64,000 bases of DNA from UBA7887 sp964408735. GTDB lineage: Bacteria; Pseudomonadota; Alphaproteobacteria; UBA7887. The notes beneath the pieces are model-generated. The model did not search any database and was not told the origin of the DNA. It saw only the letters and a list, made by a program, of their open reading frames with translations. Each line of letters opens with the position of its first letter. Within the stretch, counting starts at the first letter, position 1. This document shows, in pieces, positions 40,823 to 49,042 of this stretch. The translations under genes and the position numbers were made by a program. The stretch lies in NCBI GenBank assembly GCA_964408735.1, contig CAYPAX010000007.1, positions 7,815-71,814 of the forward strand, read 5' to 3'.

Positions 40823-43206
40823 AGGCGCGTCCTCCTCAGCCGCAACGCATTGCCGATGACCGAGACCGAGCTCAGGCTCATGGCCGCCGCGGCGATCATC
40901 GGGCTCAGCAACAGCCCGATGACAGGATAGAGCGCGCCGGCCGCGATGGGTACCCCGAGGGCGTTGTAGAAGAAGGCGAAGAACAGGTTCTGGCGGATAT
41001 TGCTCATGGTCGCCTGGCTCAGGCGGCGGGCGCGCACGATACCGATCAGATCGCCCTTGACCAGGGTCACGCCGGCGCTCTCGATGGCAACATCGGTGCC
41101 GCTGCCCATGGCGATGCCGACATCGGCCTGGGCCAGCGCCGGGGCGTCGTTGACGCCGTCGCCGGCCATGGCCACGACGCGGCCCTCGGCCTGCAGGCGG
41201 CGGACGACCTCGCTCTTGCGCTCGGGCAGCACCTCGGCCTCGACTTCGCTGATGCCGAGTTCAGCCGCCACGGCTTCGGCGGCGCCGCGATTGTCACCGC
41301 TCAGCATGACCACGCGCAAGCCGGCCTGGCGCAAGGCTTCGAGTGCTGCCGGCGTTGTCGCCTTGACAGGATCGGCAACGGCAATGAACCCCGCGGCGGT
41401 GCCGTCGATGGCCATGAACATGACCGTCGCACCAGAGGGAGCCACGAGGTCGGCCAGGTCGATCCCGAGATCGGCCATCAATGCCGCGTTACCGAGGGCG
41501 CAGGCCAGACCCTCGACAGTACCGCTCACGCCCTTGCCGGTGGTGGCGGCAAAATCCGCGGGCTCGGACAGTGCCAGGCCGCGCGCTTCGGCGGCGGCGA
41601 CGATGGCGGCGGCAAGGGGGTGCTCGCTGGCGCGCTCGAGGCTGGCGGCTAAGCGCAGCAGCCGGTCATCGTCGCCATCGAGGGCGAGGATCTGACGCAG
41701 CTGGGGCGCACCTTCGGTCAAGGTGCCGGTCTTGTCGACCACCAGGGTGTCCACGGCCTCAAGGCGCTCCAAGGCTTCGGCGTCGCGAATCAAGACGCCC
41801 ATGCTTGCGCCGCGTCCGGTGCCGACCATGATCGACATCGGCGTGGCGAGGCCGAGCGCGCAGGGACAGGCGATGATCAGTACGGAGACTGCGGCGAGCA
41901 GCGCATGCGCCAGTGCCGGCGGCGGGCCCCAGATGGCCCAGGCCGCGAAGGCGAGCACGGCGCAGGCGATCACGGCCGGCACAAAATAGCCGGCTACCGT
42001 ATCGGCCAAGCGCTGGATCGGCGCGCGGCTGCGCTGGGCTTCGCCGACCATGCGCACGATGCGCGCCAGCAGCGTGGCGTCGCCCACGGCTTGCGCCCGC
42101 ATGACCAGGCCGCCGGCGCCGTTGAGGGTGCCGCCGACAAGCGCATCGCCGGCGCCTTTTTCGACCGGGATCGATTCGCCGGTGACCATGGATTCGTCGA
42201 CCGCGCTCGACCCTTCGAGCACGATGCCATCGACGGGCACGCTTTCACCGGGGCGCACGCGCAGGCGGTCGCCCTGTTCGACAAGGGCGAGGGCCACCGT
42301 CTCTTCGGTGCCGTCGCGCAGGCGCAGCGCGGTCTTGGGCGCGAGGTCGAGCAGGGCGCGCACGGCATCGCCCGTGCGTTCGCGGGCGCGCAGCTCCAGC
42401 ACCTGGCCGAGCAGCACAAGCGTTGTGATCACCGCTGCGGCTTCGAAATAAAGCCCGATATGGCCGCCTTCTCGAAAGCCTTCCGGGAACACCCCGGGCG
42501 CGACCACGGCGACCAGGCTGTAGAGATAGGCAGTGCCCGTGCCGATGGCGATCAGGGTGAACATGTTGAGATTGCCGCTGACCACCGAACGCCAGCCGCG
42601 CACAAAGAACGGCCAGCCGGCCCAAAGCGCCACCGGTGTCGCCAGAGCGAGCTGTGTCCAGGCGTTCCAGGCGCCGCGCAGCACCTCGCCAACGACCATC
42701 TCGCCCATGGCGATGGCGAACAACGGCACGGTCAGCGCCGCCGCCAGCCAGAAGCGCCGCGTCATGTCGATGAGCTCGGGGTTCGGCGGGCGCTCAGCCG
42801 CCACCATCACCGCTTCCAGCGCCATGCCGCACTTGGGGCAGTCGCCGGGCGCGTCGGCGACGACCTCGGGGTGCATGGGGCAGGTGTATTTGAGCGTTGC
42901 CGCGGCCGCCGGTTCCGCAGCTTCCAGCGCCATGCCGCATTTCGGGCACGGCGCGGGAACCTCGCTGTGGACCTCCGGGCACATGGGGCAGAGATAACCG
43001 CTCGGCGCCGGCGCGGCGTCCTCGTCGCGCGGCTCAGGGTTCAGAAAGCCTTCCGGATCGGCGGCGAAGCGCTCGGCGCAGCGGCCACAGCAGAAATGAT
43101 ATACCGTGCCCTCATGGTCGCGACGGGGCTTGCCGGCGTCGGGGTCGACCGACATGCCGCAGACGGGATCGGTCTCGCTTCGGGGCGTCTCGAGATGCGT
43201 GTTCAC
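40819..43206 (-). CDS. copA: Copper-translocating P1B-type ATPase
   Basis: A 795-aa Cu(I) exporter. Instead of the usual HMA domain the N-terminus has a YHS domain (DPVCGM, 13-18; HFCCGRC, 37-43) and two CPxC..CPKCGM heavy-metal modules (residues 73-92 and 109-128). The core has SEHPLA, the transmembrane CPC (447-449), phosphorylated D491 in DKTGT, TGES and GDGVNDAPAL. The only sensible start is GTG at 43206, 7 bp from the -10 box, implying a leaderless mRNA. Confidence 0.93.
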   Translation of the reverse strand: MNTHLETPRSETDPVCGMSVDPDAGKPRRDHEGTVYHFCCGRCAERFAADPEGFLNPEPRDEDAAPAPSGYLCPMCPEVHSEVPAPCPKCGMALEAAEPAAAATLKYTCPMHPEVVADAPGDCPKCGMALEAVMVAAERPPNPELIDMTRRFWLAAALTVPLFAIAMGEMVVGEVLRGAWNAWTQLALATPVALWAGWPFFVRGWRSVVSGNLNMFTLIAIGTGTAYLYSLVAVVAPGVFPEGFREGGHIGLYFEAAAVITTLVLLGQVLELRARERTGDAVRALLDLAPKTALRLRDGTEETVALALVEQGDRLRVRPGESVPVDGIVLEGSSAVDESMVTGESIPVEKGAGDALVGGTLNGAGGLVMRAQAVGDATLLARIVRMVGEAQRSRAPIQRLADTVAGYFVPAVIACAVLAFAAWAIWGPPPALAHALLAAVSVLIIACPCALGLATPMSIMVGTGRGASMGVLIRDAEALERLEAVDTLVVDKTGTLTEGAPQLRQILALDGDDDRLLRLAASLERASEHPLAAAIVAAAEARGLALSEPADFAATTGKGVSGTVEGLACALGNAALMADLGIDLADLVAPSGATVMFMAIDGTAAGFIAVADPVKATTPAALEALRQAGLRVVMLSGDNRGAAEAVAAELGISEVEAEVLPERKSEVVRRLQAEGRVVAMAGDGVNDAPALAQADVGIAMGSGTDVAIESAGVTLVKGDLIGIVRARRLSQATMSNIRQNLFFAFFYNALGVPIAAGALYPVIGLLLSPMIAAAAMSLSSVSVIGNALRLRRTRL

Positions 43207-43212
43207 AGCCCG

Positions 43213-43243
43213 GATATAAAGCTTCCCGTTACGGGAAGGTCAA
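43213..43243 (-). promoter_or_regulatory. CueR-type promoter/operator of the copA operon
   Basis: On the minus strand a -35 TTGACC (43243-43238) and -10 TATATC (43218-43213) are separated by exactly 19 bp, the over-long spacer typical of MerR-family promoters. The spacer and its edge carry a perfect 7-3-7 dyad, cttcccg-tta-cgggaag (43222-43238), close to the known CueR box. The stop codon (TAA) of the upstream 330-aa gene lies in the dyad centre. Confidence 0.9.
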
Positions 43244-44221
43244 GGGGGAAACCCTGATATCAGACCATTCGATGGCGCTGCCCGAGTGCTGGAACAGGCC
43301 GAACGAGGCGGCGCGGTGGCGAATGCGGTCGCCTGCCAGCGCGGCATCGTTTTCCTGGCACAGCCAAGCCTCGGGCTCGGCCTCGCCGACGGGCCAGATG
43401 CGAAAGCGGCAGCGGTCGACGCCGTCGGCGAAAATCAGCTGGTGGCGCACGGCGTAATCGATGCCAGGGGAAATCTCTACCGGGTTGGGCGGGTCGGTGA
43501 CCACCACCCATTCGGCGTCGGTCTCGGAATGGTCGCCCCAGGCGATGAAGCAGCGCGCCTCGCCTTTGGGATTGAGCGCCATCATACCGGCGCTAGACCA
43601 GCCGGTCTTGATGGCGATGGCCGGCACCTTGTCCTCGAAGCCAACGAAGAAATCGCTGGGCCCGAGCCACTTGACGCCTGCGAAATCCGTGAAACGCACC
43701 TGATAGGTGGCCTCCTGGCTGCCATGCTCGGAGCCCAGCAGAAGCAGGGAATCGGGCACCTGGGGGGCGACGGAACGGATGCAGTTGCGCGCCCTATCGA
43801 TCTCGAAGCGCCCGGCCACCACCTGGCCGATCTCCTGGATGTCATCGACGCCGCCGAGGTCCGAAAGGTCGAGCGCCGCCGGCAAAGGCGCCGGGTCCCA
43901 GGTGAAGGCCAGTTCCGCCTGCTCGCCGTCGATGTCCAGAGCCAGGCGATTCTCGCCCGCGTGAAGATCGCCATGCGTGGCCGGAAACTCGACAACGAAA
44001 TCGCCGCGCTCCTTGCAGCGCAGCTCGGCAGGCGACTCCTTGTAGCCGTTGACCCAGTCGACGCCTTCGTCGGAGATCGCCTCGACATAGAGCGCCACCG
44101 GCTCGCCGTCATTGAGGCGCCATTGTGCATGCCTGGCCGGCGAGGCGTGGCCGGCAAAGGTGAGGTCGCGGGTGCGCCGGCGCAGACGCTGGCGGGGTCC
44201 GCAGGTGAAAGTGACAGGCAT
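43229..44221 (-). CDS. Uncharacterised 330-aa protein
   Basis: No family recognised with certainty. There is no signal peptide or membrane helix. The first 110 residues (FTCGPRQRLRRRTRDLTFAGH, split as FTCGPRQRLR and RRTRDLTFAGH) look beta-rich, possibly an Ig- or jelly-roll-like fold. The rest (QVRFTDFAGVKWLGPSDFFVGF, split as QVRFTDFAGVKW and LGPSDFFVGF; WPVGEAEPEAWLCQEND; SIEWSDIRV-like end) resembles concanavalin/LamG-like glycan-binding sandwiches. Its last codons overlap the copA promoter. It diverges from nnrU. Confidence 0.6.
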   Translation of the reverse strand: MPVTFTCGPRQRLRRRTRDLTFAGHASPARHAQWRLNDGEPVALYVEAISDEGVDWVNGYKESPAELRCKERGDFVVEFPATHGDLHAGENRLALDIDGEQAELAFTWDPAPLPAALDLSDLGGVDDIQEIGQVVAGRFEIDRARNCIRSVAPQVPDSLLLLGSEHGSQEATYQVRFTDFAGVKWLGPSDFFVGFEDKVPAIAIKTGWSSAGMMALNPKGEARCFIAWGDHSETDAEWVVVTDPPNPVEISPGIDYAVRHQLIFADGVDRCRFRIWPVGEAEPEAWLCQENDAALAGDRIRHRAASFGLFQHSGSAIEWSDIRVSPLTFP

Positions 44222-44319
44222 GACATCTCCCGCTTGCAGGCAGTCGTTACGGCGGCACGCCGATATGCTACGGTACGCGGGGACATCGAAATGGGACAAC
44301 GGAAATCTGGGGGAATGCC

Positions 44320-44904
44320 ATGCTTATGCTCGGTCTCGGAGTCATTCTGTTCGGGCTCGTTCATCTCATACCCAGCGCCTTGCCGGGGCTGCGGGCGGGT
44401 CTTGCCGGCAGCATCGGCGAGATGGGCTTCAAGGGCCTCATCGCGGTCGCCAGCATCGTCGGCATCGTGCTCATGGTGCTCGGCTGGCAGCAGGTCGAGC
44501 CGGCGCTGGTTTACCAGTTGCCGCTGTCGGTGACACGCGCCACCAAGGGCTTGATGATCTTTGCGCTAATCCTCTTTTTCGCGCCCTACATCCCGACCAA
44601 CATCCGCCGTGCCGTGCGCCATCCGCAGCTCACCGGCGTGCTGGTCTGGGGCATCGCGCATATGCTGGCGAACGGCGACAACCGCTCGGTGGTGCTGTTC
44701 GGCGGCATGGCCATGTGGTCGGTGGTGGCGATGGCCCTGATCAGCGGCCGCGATGGCGACTGGGTACCCCCGGAGCCGAAATCGCCGATCGGCGACGCGG
44801 TGGCGGTGATCGTCGGCGTGGTCGCCTTCATCGGCCTCGTGCTGATGCACCAGTCGCTGTTCGGCGGCGCCTCGATCATGGCCGGCTTCGCGTCCGGCGT
44901 CTGA
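44320..44904 (+). CDS. NnrU family membrane protein
   Basis: A 194-aa protein with five to six hydrophobic helices, starting LMLGLGVILFGLVHLIPSALP. WGIAHMLANGDNRSVVLFGGMAMWSVV is the recognisable NnrU core (split here as WGIAHMLANGD and NRSVVLFGGMAMW). NnrU is associated with nitrite/nitric oxide reduction in rhizobia and relatives and is related to isoprenoid-handling membrane proteins. No denitrification genes are nearby. The ATG follows ctgggggaatgcc. Confidence 0.83.
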   Translation: MLMLGLGVILFGLVHLIPSALPGLRAGLAGSIGEMGFKGLIAVASIVGIVLMVLGWQQVEPALVYQLPLSVTRATKGLMIFALILFFAPYIPTNIRRAVRHPQLTGVLVWGIAHMLANGDNRSVVLFGGMAMWSVVAMALISGRDGDWVPPEPKSPIGDAVAVIVGVVAFIGLVLMHQSLFGGASIMAGFASGV

Positions 44905-44920
44905 GCAACTGACGCCGCGC

Positions 44921-46600
44921 CTACACCGCCACCAGCGGCGCTCCGAAGCCGAGCTCTTGGCGCAGGCAGGCGACGATTTCGCCGTGGGTGATGCCGGCCT
45001 CGGCGGCTTCGACGACGCGGGCGAAGACGTTCTCGTTGTCGCTGTTGGCGGCCCGCGCCAGGCGGTCGAGGGCGGCAGCGACGGAGCCCTGGTCGCGGCC
45101 CGCCTTGAAGCGCGCGAAATCCTCCAGCAGCGCCGCGATGGCGGCCGGGTCGGGGCGGTAGGGCGGGGGCGCGTCGCTCTCGCCCTCTACCGTGTGGCAA
45201 TTGACGCCGATGAGCTTTTCCTCGCCACTCTCGATGCGCTCCTGGTGGGCGTTCGCGGACTTGCCGATCATGCGTTGCACCAGGCCCTTCTCCACCGCCG
45301 CATACATGCCGCCGGCGGCATCGATGGTTGCGATCACCGCCTCGATCTTCTCTTCCATGTCGTTTGTCAGCGTCTCGACGTAATAGGAGCCGCCGAGGGG
45401 ATCGATGACGTCGCAGAGATGCGCTTCCTCGCGCAGGATGTTCTGGGTGGCGATGGCGACGCGCGCCGGGCCTTCGGTCGGCGTGCCGATGGCCTCGTCA
45501 TAGGCGTCCGTGTGCATGGATTGCAGGCCGCCGAAGATCCCCGCCATGGCCTGCGCCGTGACCCGGGCGATATTGTTCAGCGGCTGCTGGCGGGTGAGGT
45601 CGGCGCCCGAGGTCTGGCCATGGAACTTGAAGCGCCAGGCGCGCGGGTCCGTGGCGCCCAAGCGGTCCCGGGCGATGCGGGCCCAGATGCGCCTGCCGGC
45701 GCGGAACTTGGCAACCTCCTCGAAGACGCTGACGGAAATGTCGAAGAAGAAGGTGAAGCGGCGCAGCAGCGCGTCCATGTCCATGCCGCGGGCGCGGCAG
45801 TCCTCGGCATATTGGATGGCGGTCGACAGCGTGAAGCCCATGGCCTCGGCCGGTGTCGCGCCCGCCTGCTGCGTGTGCTGGCCGACCACCGAGATCGGGT
45901 TCCAGTTGGGCACGTGATCGCGGCAGAATTCCACTTGGTCGAGGAAGACCCGCCGCGAGCCCGGCAGCGAAAGCCGGTAGAACATGTGGTTGGCAACGAA
46001 GTGCGAGATATAATCGCTCTGGTTGGCGGTGCCGGTAATCCTGTCCCAGCCGACGCCACGGCGCCTGGCGACACCCAGCAGGAAGGCGAAGAGGGTGAAC
46101 GGCGAGGGATCGTTCATGGCCGTCGAGATGTCGCCGAGCGCCACGCCGTCGAGCGCCTGGTCCATATGCTCGATGGTATCGACGACACTGCCGCAGGTGC
46201 CGAGCAGCGCGGCCGGCACCTCGTCGCAATCGACGCCGCGGAACACCGAATTGCAGGGGATCAGGCTGATGGCGGTGGTGCCGGCGTCGATCATTGTCTT
46301 GACCCGGCTGTTGTAGTCGGCCGGCGTGCCGAGGCCGACCAGCTGGCGCTGCGACCAGGTCCGCCCGCGATGCATGGAGGCATAGATGCCGCGGGCATAG
46401 GGCAGGCGCCCGGGCACGCCGAGGTCCTCCAGATAGCGGTCGTCCGACCAGTCCTTGGCCGTATAGAGCGGTTGCACCTCGATGCCCGAGCGATTGCGGA
46501 TGGTCCGTTCCTCGCCGACCTGGGCGCGGTATTCGCGCCGCCACTCCGCCAGCTCGCTGTCGAGATAGGGCAGCTCCAGCTGCTCTGCCGCGTCACTCAT
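44921..46600 (-). CDS. B12-dependent acyl-CoA mutase, large (catalytic) subunit
   Basis: A 559-aa protein of the methylmalonyl-CoA mutase large-chain family without the C-terminal B12 domain, which is separate. Retained: TWSQRQLVG and the B12-side histidine loop GQHTQQAGATPAEAMGFTLS (as GQHTQQAGA then TPAEAMGFTLS), FHGQTSGADLTRQQPLNNIARV (as FHGQTSGADL and TRQQPLNNIARV). Altered: RGPYPTMY of methylmalonyl-CoA mutase reads RGIYASMHRG; FDLATHRGYDSD reads IPCNSVFRGVDCD; GTIQNDILKE reads GTANQSDYISHF. The substrate is therefore probably not methylmalonyl-CoA. It follows the small subunit by 10 bp. Confidence 0.88.
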   Translation of the reverse strand: MSDAAEQLELPYLDSELAEWRREYRAQVGEERTIRNRSGIEVQPLYTAKDWSDDRYLEDLGVPGRLPYARGIYASMHRGRTWSQRQLVGLGTPADYNSRVKTMIDAGTTAISLIPCNSVFRGVDCDEVPAALLGTCGSVVDTIEHMDQALDGVALGDISTAMNDPSPFTLFAFLLGVARRRGVGWDRITGTANQSDYISHFVANHMFYRLSLPGSRRVFLDQVEFCRDHVPNWNPISVVGQHTQQAGATPAEAMGFTLSTAIQYAEDCRARGMDMDALLRRFTFFFDISVSVFEEVAKFRAGRRIWARIARDRLGATDPRAWRFKFHGQTSGADLTRQQPLNNIARVTAQAMAGIFGGLQSMHTDAYDEAIGTPTEGPARVAIATQNILREEAHLCDVIDPLGGSYYVETLTNDMEEKIEAVIATIDAAGGMYAAVEKGLVQRMIGKSANAHQERIESGEEKLIGVNCHTVEGESDAPPPYRPDPAAIAALLEDFARFKAGRDQGSVAAALDRLARAANSDNENVFARVVEAAEAGITHGEIVACLRQELGFGAPLVAV

Positions 46601-46610
46601 GAGTGTCTCC

Positions 46611-47018
46611 CTATGCTTCGGCGCGGGCTTCGGTGGCCAGGCGCTCGGTCGCGGCAACGATCTCGGCACGATCCGCGCCCGGCCCGAAGATCATGCTCAC
46701 CCCCGCCTCGTGCAGCATGGGCTGCTCCGGCTCGGGCACGATGCCGCCGACCAGCACCCTTATGTGGCCGAGGCCCGCGTCGCGCAGTGCCGCCATCAGG
46801 TCCGGCACGATGAGATGGTCGGTGGCCAGCGAGCTGACGCCGATGACATCCACGTCCTCCTGCATCGCCGTCGTTACCACGGTCTCGATCTCCTGCCAGG
46901 GCGGCGTGTAGATCACCTCCATGCCGGCATCGCGCAAGGCCGACGCCACCACGCGACTGCCGCGGTCGTGGCCGTCTAGACCGATCTTGGTGACAAGCAC
47001 CTTGGCCGGGCGGGTCAT
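46611..47018 (-). CDS. B12-binding subunit of acyl-CoA mutase
   Basis: A 135-aa stand-alone cobalamin-binding domain. The lower-ligand motif is DGHDRG with H17, followed by GVSSLATDHL and LVGGIVPEPE that cradle the nucleotide tail. It completes the large subunit encoded 10 bp downstream, as in isobutyryl-CoA and 2-hydroxyisobutyryl-CoA mutases. It overlaps the TetR gene by 4 bp. Confidence 0.93.
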   Translation of the reverse strand: MTRPAKVLVTKIGLDGHDRGSRVVASALRDAGMEVIYTPPWQEIETVVTTAMQEDVDVIGVSSLATDHLIVPDLMAALRDAGLGHIRVLVGGIVPEPEQPMLHEAGVSMIFGPGADRAEIVAATERLATEARAEA

Positions 47019-47605
47019 GGCGCCACCCCGCGTTTCAGGGCGCGCACGAAGGTGCTGGCGATCTCAGCCGGGGTCTCGCCGCCGGGGCGGTACCAGACCT
47101 GGGCACCGTTGAGGGCGCCCAGCAGCATCAGGCGCAGGCTTCCCGGCGAGGCGGCGGGCGCCAGGTCGAGGGCTGCGAATAGGCTGCGGAAGCGCGCCTC
47201 GTAGCCATCGCGCGCGGCGGTAAGCGCCGCCGCGGCGTCATCCGCATCCTCGGGCAGAACCCGCACCATCACCTTGGCGTAGGCGCTGGTGTCGAGCACC
47301 GTCTCCATATGCGCCACCGCGGCGGCTTCGAGACGGGCCCAGGGGTCGTGTTCGGCCGCAATCGCGGTATCGACCCGGCTTGCGATCGCCGTCACCGCCT
47401 CGTCATAGACCGCCAGCAGCAGCGCCTCCTTGGAGGGAAAGTGGTAGTAGACCGAGCCCGGCAGCATGCCCACGGCGCCGGCAATATCGCGGATCGTCGT
47501 TGCGCGATAGCCTTGCGCCGCGAAGGCCGCCGCCGCGGCATCCATCAGCGCGCGCTTGCGATTGTCCTGGCGCGGCACGCGCTCGATCACAGCTTCCGTC
47601 GTCAT
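47015..47605 (-). CDS. TetR family regulator of the mutase operon
   Basis: A 196-aa repressor. The N-terminal helix-turn-helix is ATTIRDIAGAVGMLPGSVYYHF; written in parts, ATTIRDIAGAVGM and LPGSVYYHFPSKEALL. The C-terminal ligand domain is hydrophobic; an acyl-CoA ligand is plausible from context. The ATG at 47605 lies just inside an inverted repeat at 47624-47637, so autoregulation of tetR plus both mutase genes is likely. Confidence 0.88.
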   Translation of the reverse strand: MTTEAVIERVPRQDNRKRALMDAAAAAFAAQGYRATTIRDIAGAVGMLPGSVYYHFPSKEALLLAVYDEAVTAIASRVDTAIAAEHDPWARLEAAAVAHMETVLDTSAYAKVMVRVLPEDADDAAAALTAARDGYEARFRSLFAALDLAPAASPGSLRLMLLGALNGAQVWYRPGGETPAEIASTFVRALKRGVAP

Positions 47606-47623
47606 CCGTCGCCCAATTAAAAA

Positions 47624-47637
47624 CAAACAGTTGTTTG
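47624..47637. promoter_or_regulatory. Probable TetR operator
   Basis: caaaca-gt-tgtttg, a perfect 6-2-6 dyad in an AT-rich patch 19 bp upstream of the tetR start. Its position suits repression of the TetR-mutase operon. Confidence 0.6.
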
Positions 47638-47679
47638 GTAATAGGCCGACGATCAAGGCGTGTCAATGGCGTCGCGCCC

Positions 47680-48501
47680 TCAGTGCGGCACGACGCCTTG
47701 GGTGATGACGAACTCGCCCGGGATCTCGTAATGGCCGTTGACCCGGTGCGCAGCGATGGAGTCGAGATATTCCGCCCGCGCTGCGTCCCGCGTGGCCTCG
47801 TCGAAGCGGGCATAGGCGAGCGCCACCGGGCCGCCGACGAGCGCCGCGCCACAGGCCTGTTTGGGCCCCTCGAAGCGCAGCGCGTAAGACAGGCGCTCGG
47901 AGCGGATTTGGCTGAAGCCGGCCTCGCGGAACACCGTTTCCAGCGCCTCGCCGGTGCCGAGATTGAAAAACATCGGGCAGACGTCCGAGGCGACGCGGGC
48001 ATCGACGATCGGGAACACGCCGGCCCAGCCGCAGGCCTTGCGCCGGCCCCAGACCGCGGCGACTGCGCGCCCGCCCGGCCGCAGCGCCTCGCGCGTCACT
48101 TCCATGGCACGAACCGGGTTCGGCATATACATCAGGCCGAGAGCGCAGAGTGCGGCGTCGAAGGCCTCTCCGCCCTCGACCGGTGCCTCCCCGTCGCGGC
48201 GCACGAAGCGCATGTTGCCCAGGCCGCGCTCCCGGCGCAAGGCCTCGGCGCGCTCCACCATGTGCTCGGAGATGTCGTCGCCGACCACCAGGCCGTCGCG
48301 GCCGACCTGTTCGCCGGCCCGGAACGAGACCAGGCCGTCGCCGCAAGCCACGTCCAGGACGCGCTCGCCGGGTTGCAGGTCGGCGGTTTCGAGAAGCTGC
48401 GACTGCACCGGGTGGAGCTGCGTCTGCCAGTAATAGGCGTATTCGTCGCTGGCACGATTCCAGCCGTAGCGCTGTACGCGCTTTTGCAGGCGGGCATCCA
48501 T
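47680..48501 (-). CDS. SAM-dependent class I methyltransferase
   Basis: A 273-aa UbiE/COQ5-like methyltransferase. Motif I is VLDVACGDGLVSF, with acidic end of beta2 in VVGDDISEHMVERA and post-I to motif III in LGLMYMPNPVRAM and LRPGGRAVAAVWG. Substrate unknown. It is the last gene of a leftward operon, 4 bp after the second OsmC gene. Confidence 0.83.
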   Translation of the reverse strand: MDARLQKRVQRYGWNRASDEYAYYWQTQLHPVQSQLLETADLQPGERVLDVACGDGLVSFRAGEQVGRDGLVVGDDISEHMVERAEALRRERGLGNMRFVRRDGEAPVEGGEAFDAALCALGLMYMPNPVRAMEVTREALRPGGRAVAAVWGRRKACGWAGVFPIVDARVASDVCPMFFNLGTGEALETVFREAGFSQIRSERLSYALRFEGPKQACGAALVGGPVALAYARFDEATRDAARAEYLDSIAAHRVNGHYEIPGEFVITQGVVPH

Positions 48502-48505
48502 GGCC

Positions 48506-49024
48506 TTAGGCCGCCACAGTGGCGTTGCGCACGGTGCGCTCGACCGCGACAGGCGTGCGGATATTGGCAAGCCAGGGGCTGTGCGCATCCGACGTGTCCA
48601 GCACCTGCATGACGTCGGCTTCCGATGCCGGGCTGTCGATGCTGACGGAAAAGCGGATCGCCGAATAGGCAGGGCTCGCTTGCGAGATCCCGAGCACGGC
48701 GCCGTAATCGAAGTCGGCCTCCAGCTCCACTTCGATGGTGTTGACCGGCACGTCGAGGCGCGCGAACCAATGAGCATATCCGATAGCCAGGCAACTGCTG
48801 ACCGCTGCGCGACCGTAGACGCCCGGATCGGGGCCGGTATCGCTGCCGCCGAGGGCCTTCTTCATGTCGGCGGCGAGCGTCCAGTCGCCGTCCTCGATCT
48901 TGCAGCTGAGGCCGTCGTGAACGCTGGCCTTGCACGATTTGCTCAACAGTCCGAGAGCCGGGCGTCTGCGGACCTTGTCCTCGACCCGTATCGCCGCGGC
49001 CTTGATGTCTTGTTCCGTGCCCAT
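48506..49024 (-). CDS. OsmC/Ohr family protein (second copy)
   Basis: A 172-aa OsmC-fold protein with GVYGRAAVSSCLAIGYAHWF carrying the helix cysteine, and ADFDYGAVLG and AIRFSVSIDSPAS strands. A second cysteine candidate occurs earlier (SKSCKASVHDGLSC). OsmC/Ohr proteins reduce organic hydroperoxides, but this branch is divergent. It lies 18 bp after the frameshifted monooxygenase. Confidence 0.75.
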   Translation of the reverse strand: MGTEQDIKAAAIRVEDKVRRRPALGLLSKSCKASVHDGLSCKIEDGDWTLAADMKKALGGSDTGPDPGVYGRAAVSSCLAIGYAHWFARLDVPVNTIEVELEADFDYGAVLGISQASPAYSAIRFSVSIDSPASEADVMQVLDTSDAHSPWLANIRTPVAVERTVRNATVAA

Positions 49025-49042
49025 GGCTATCCTCCGATCGCC

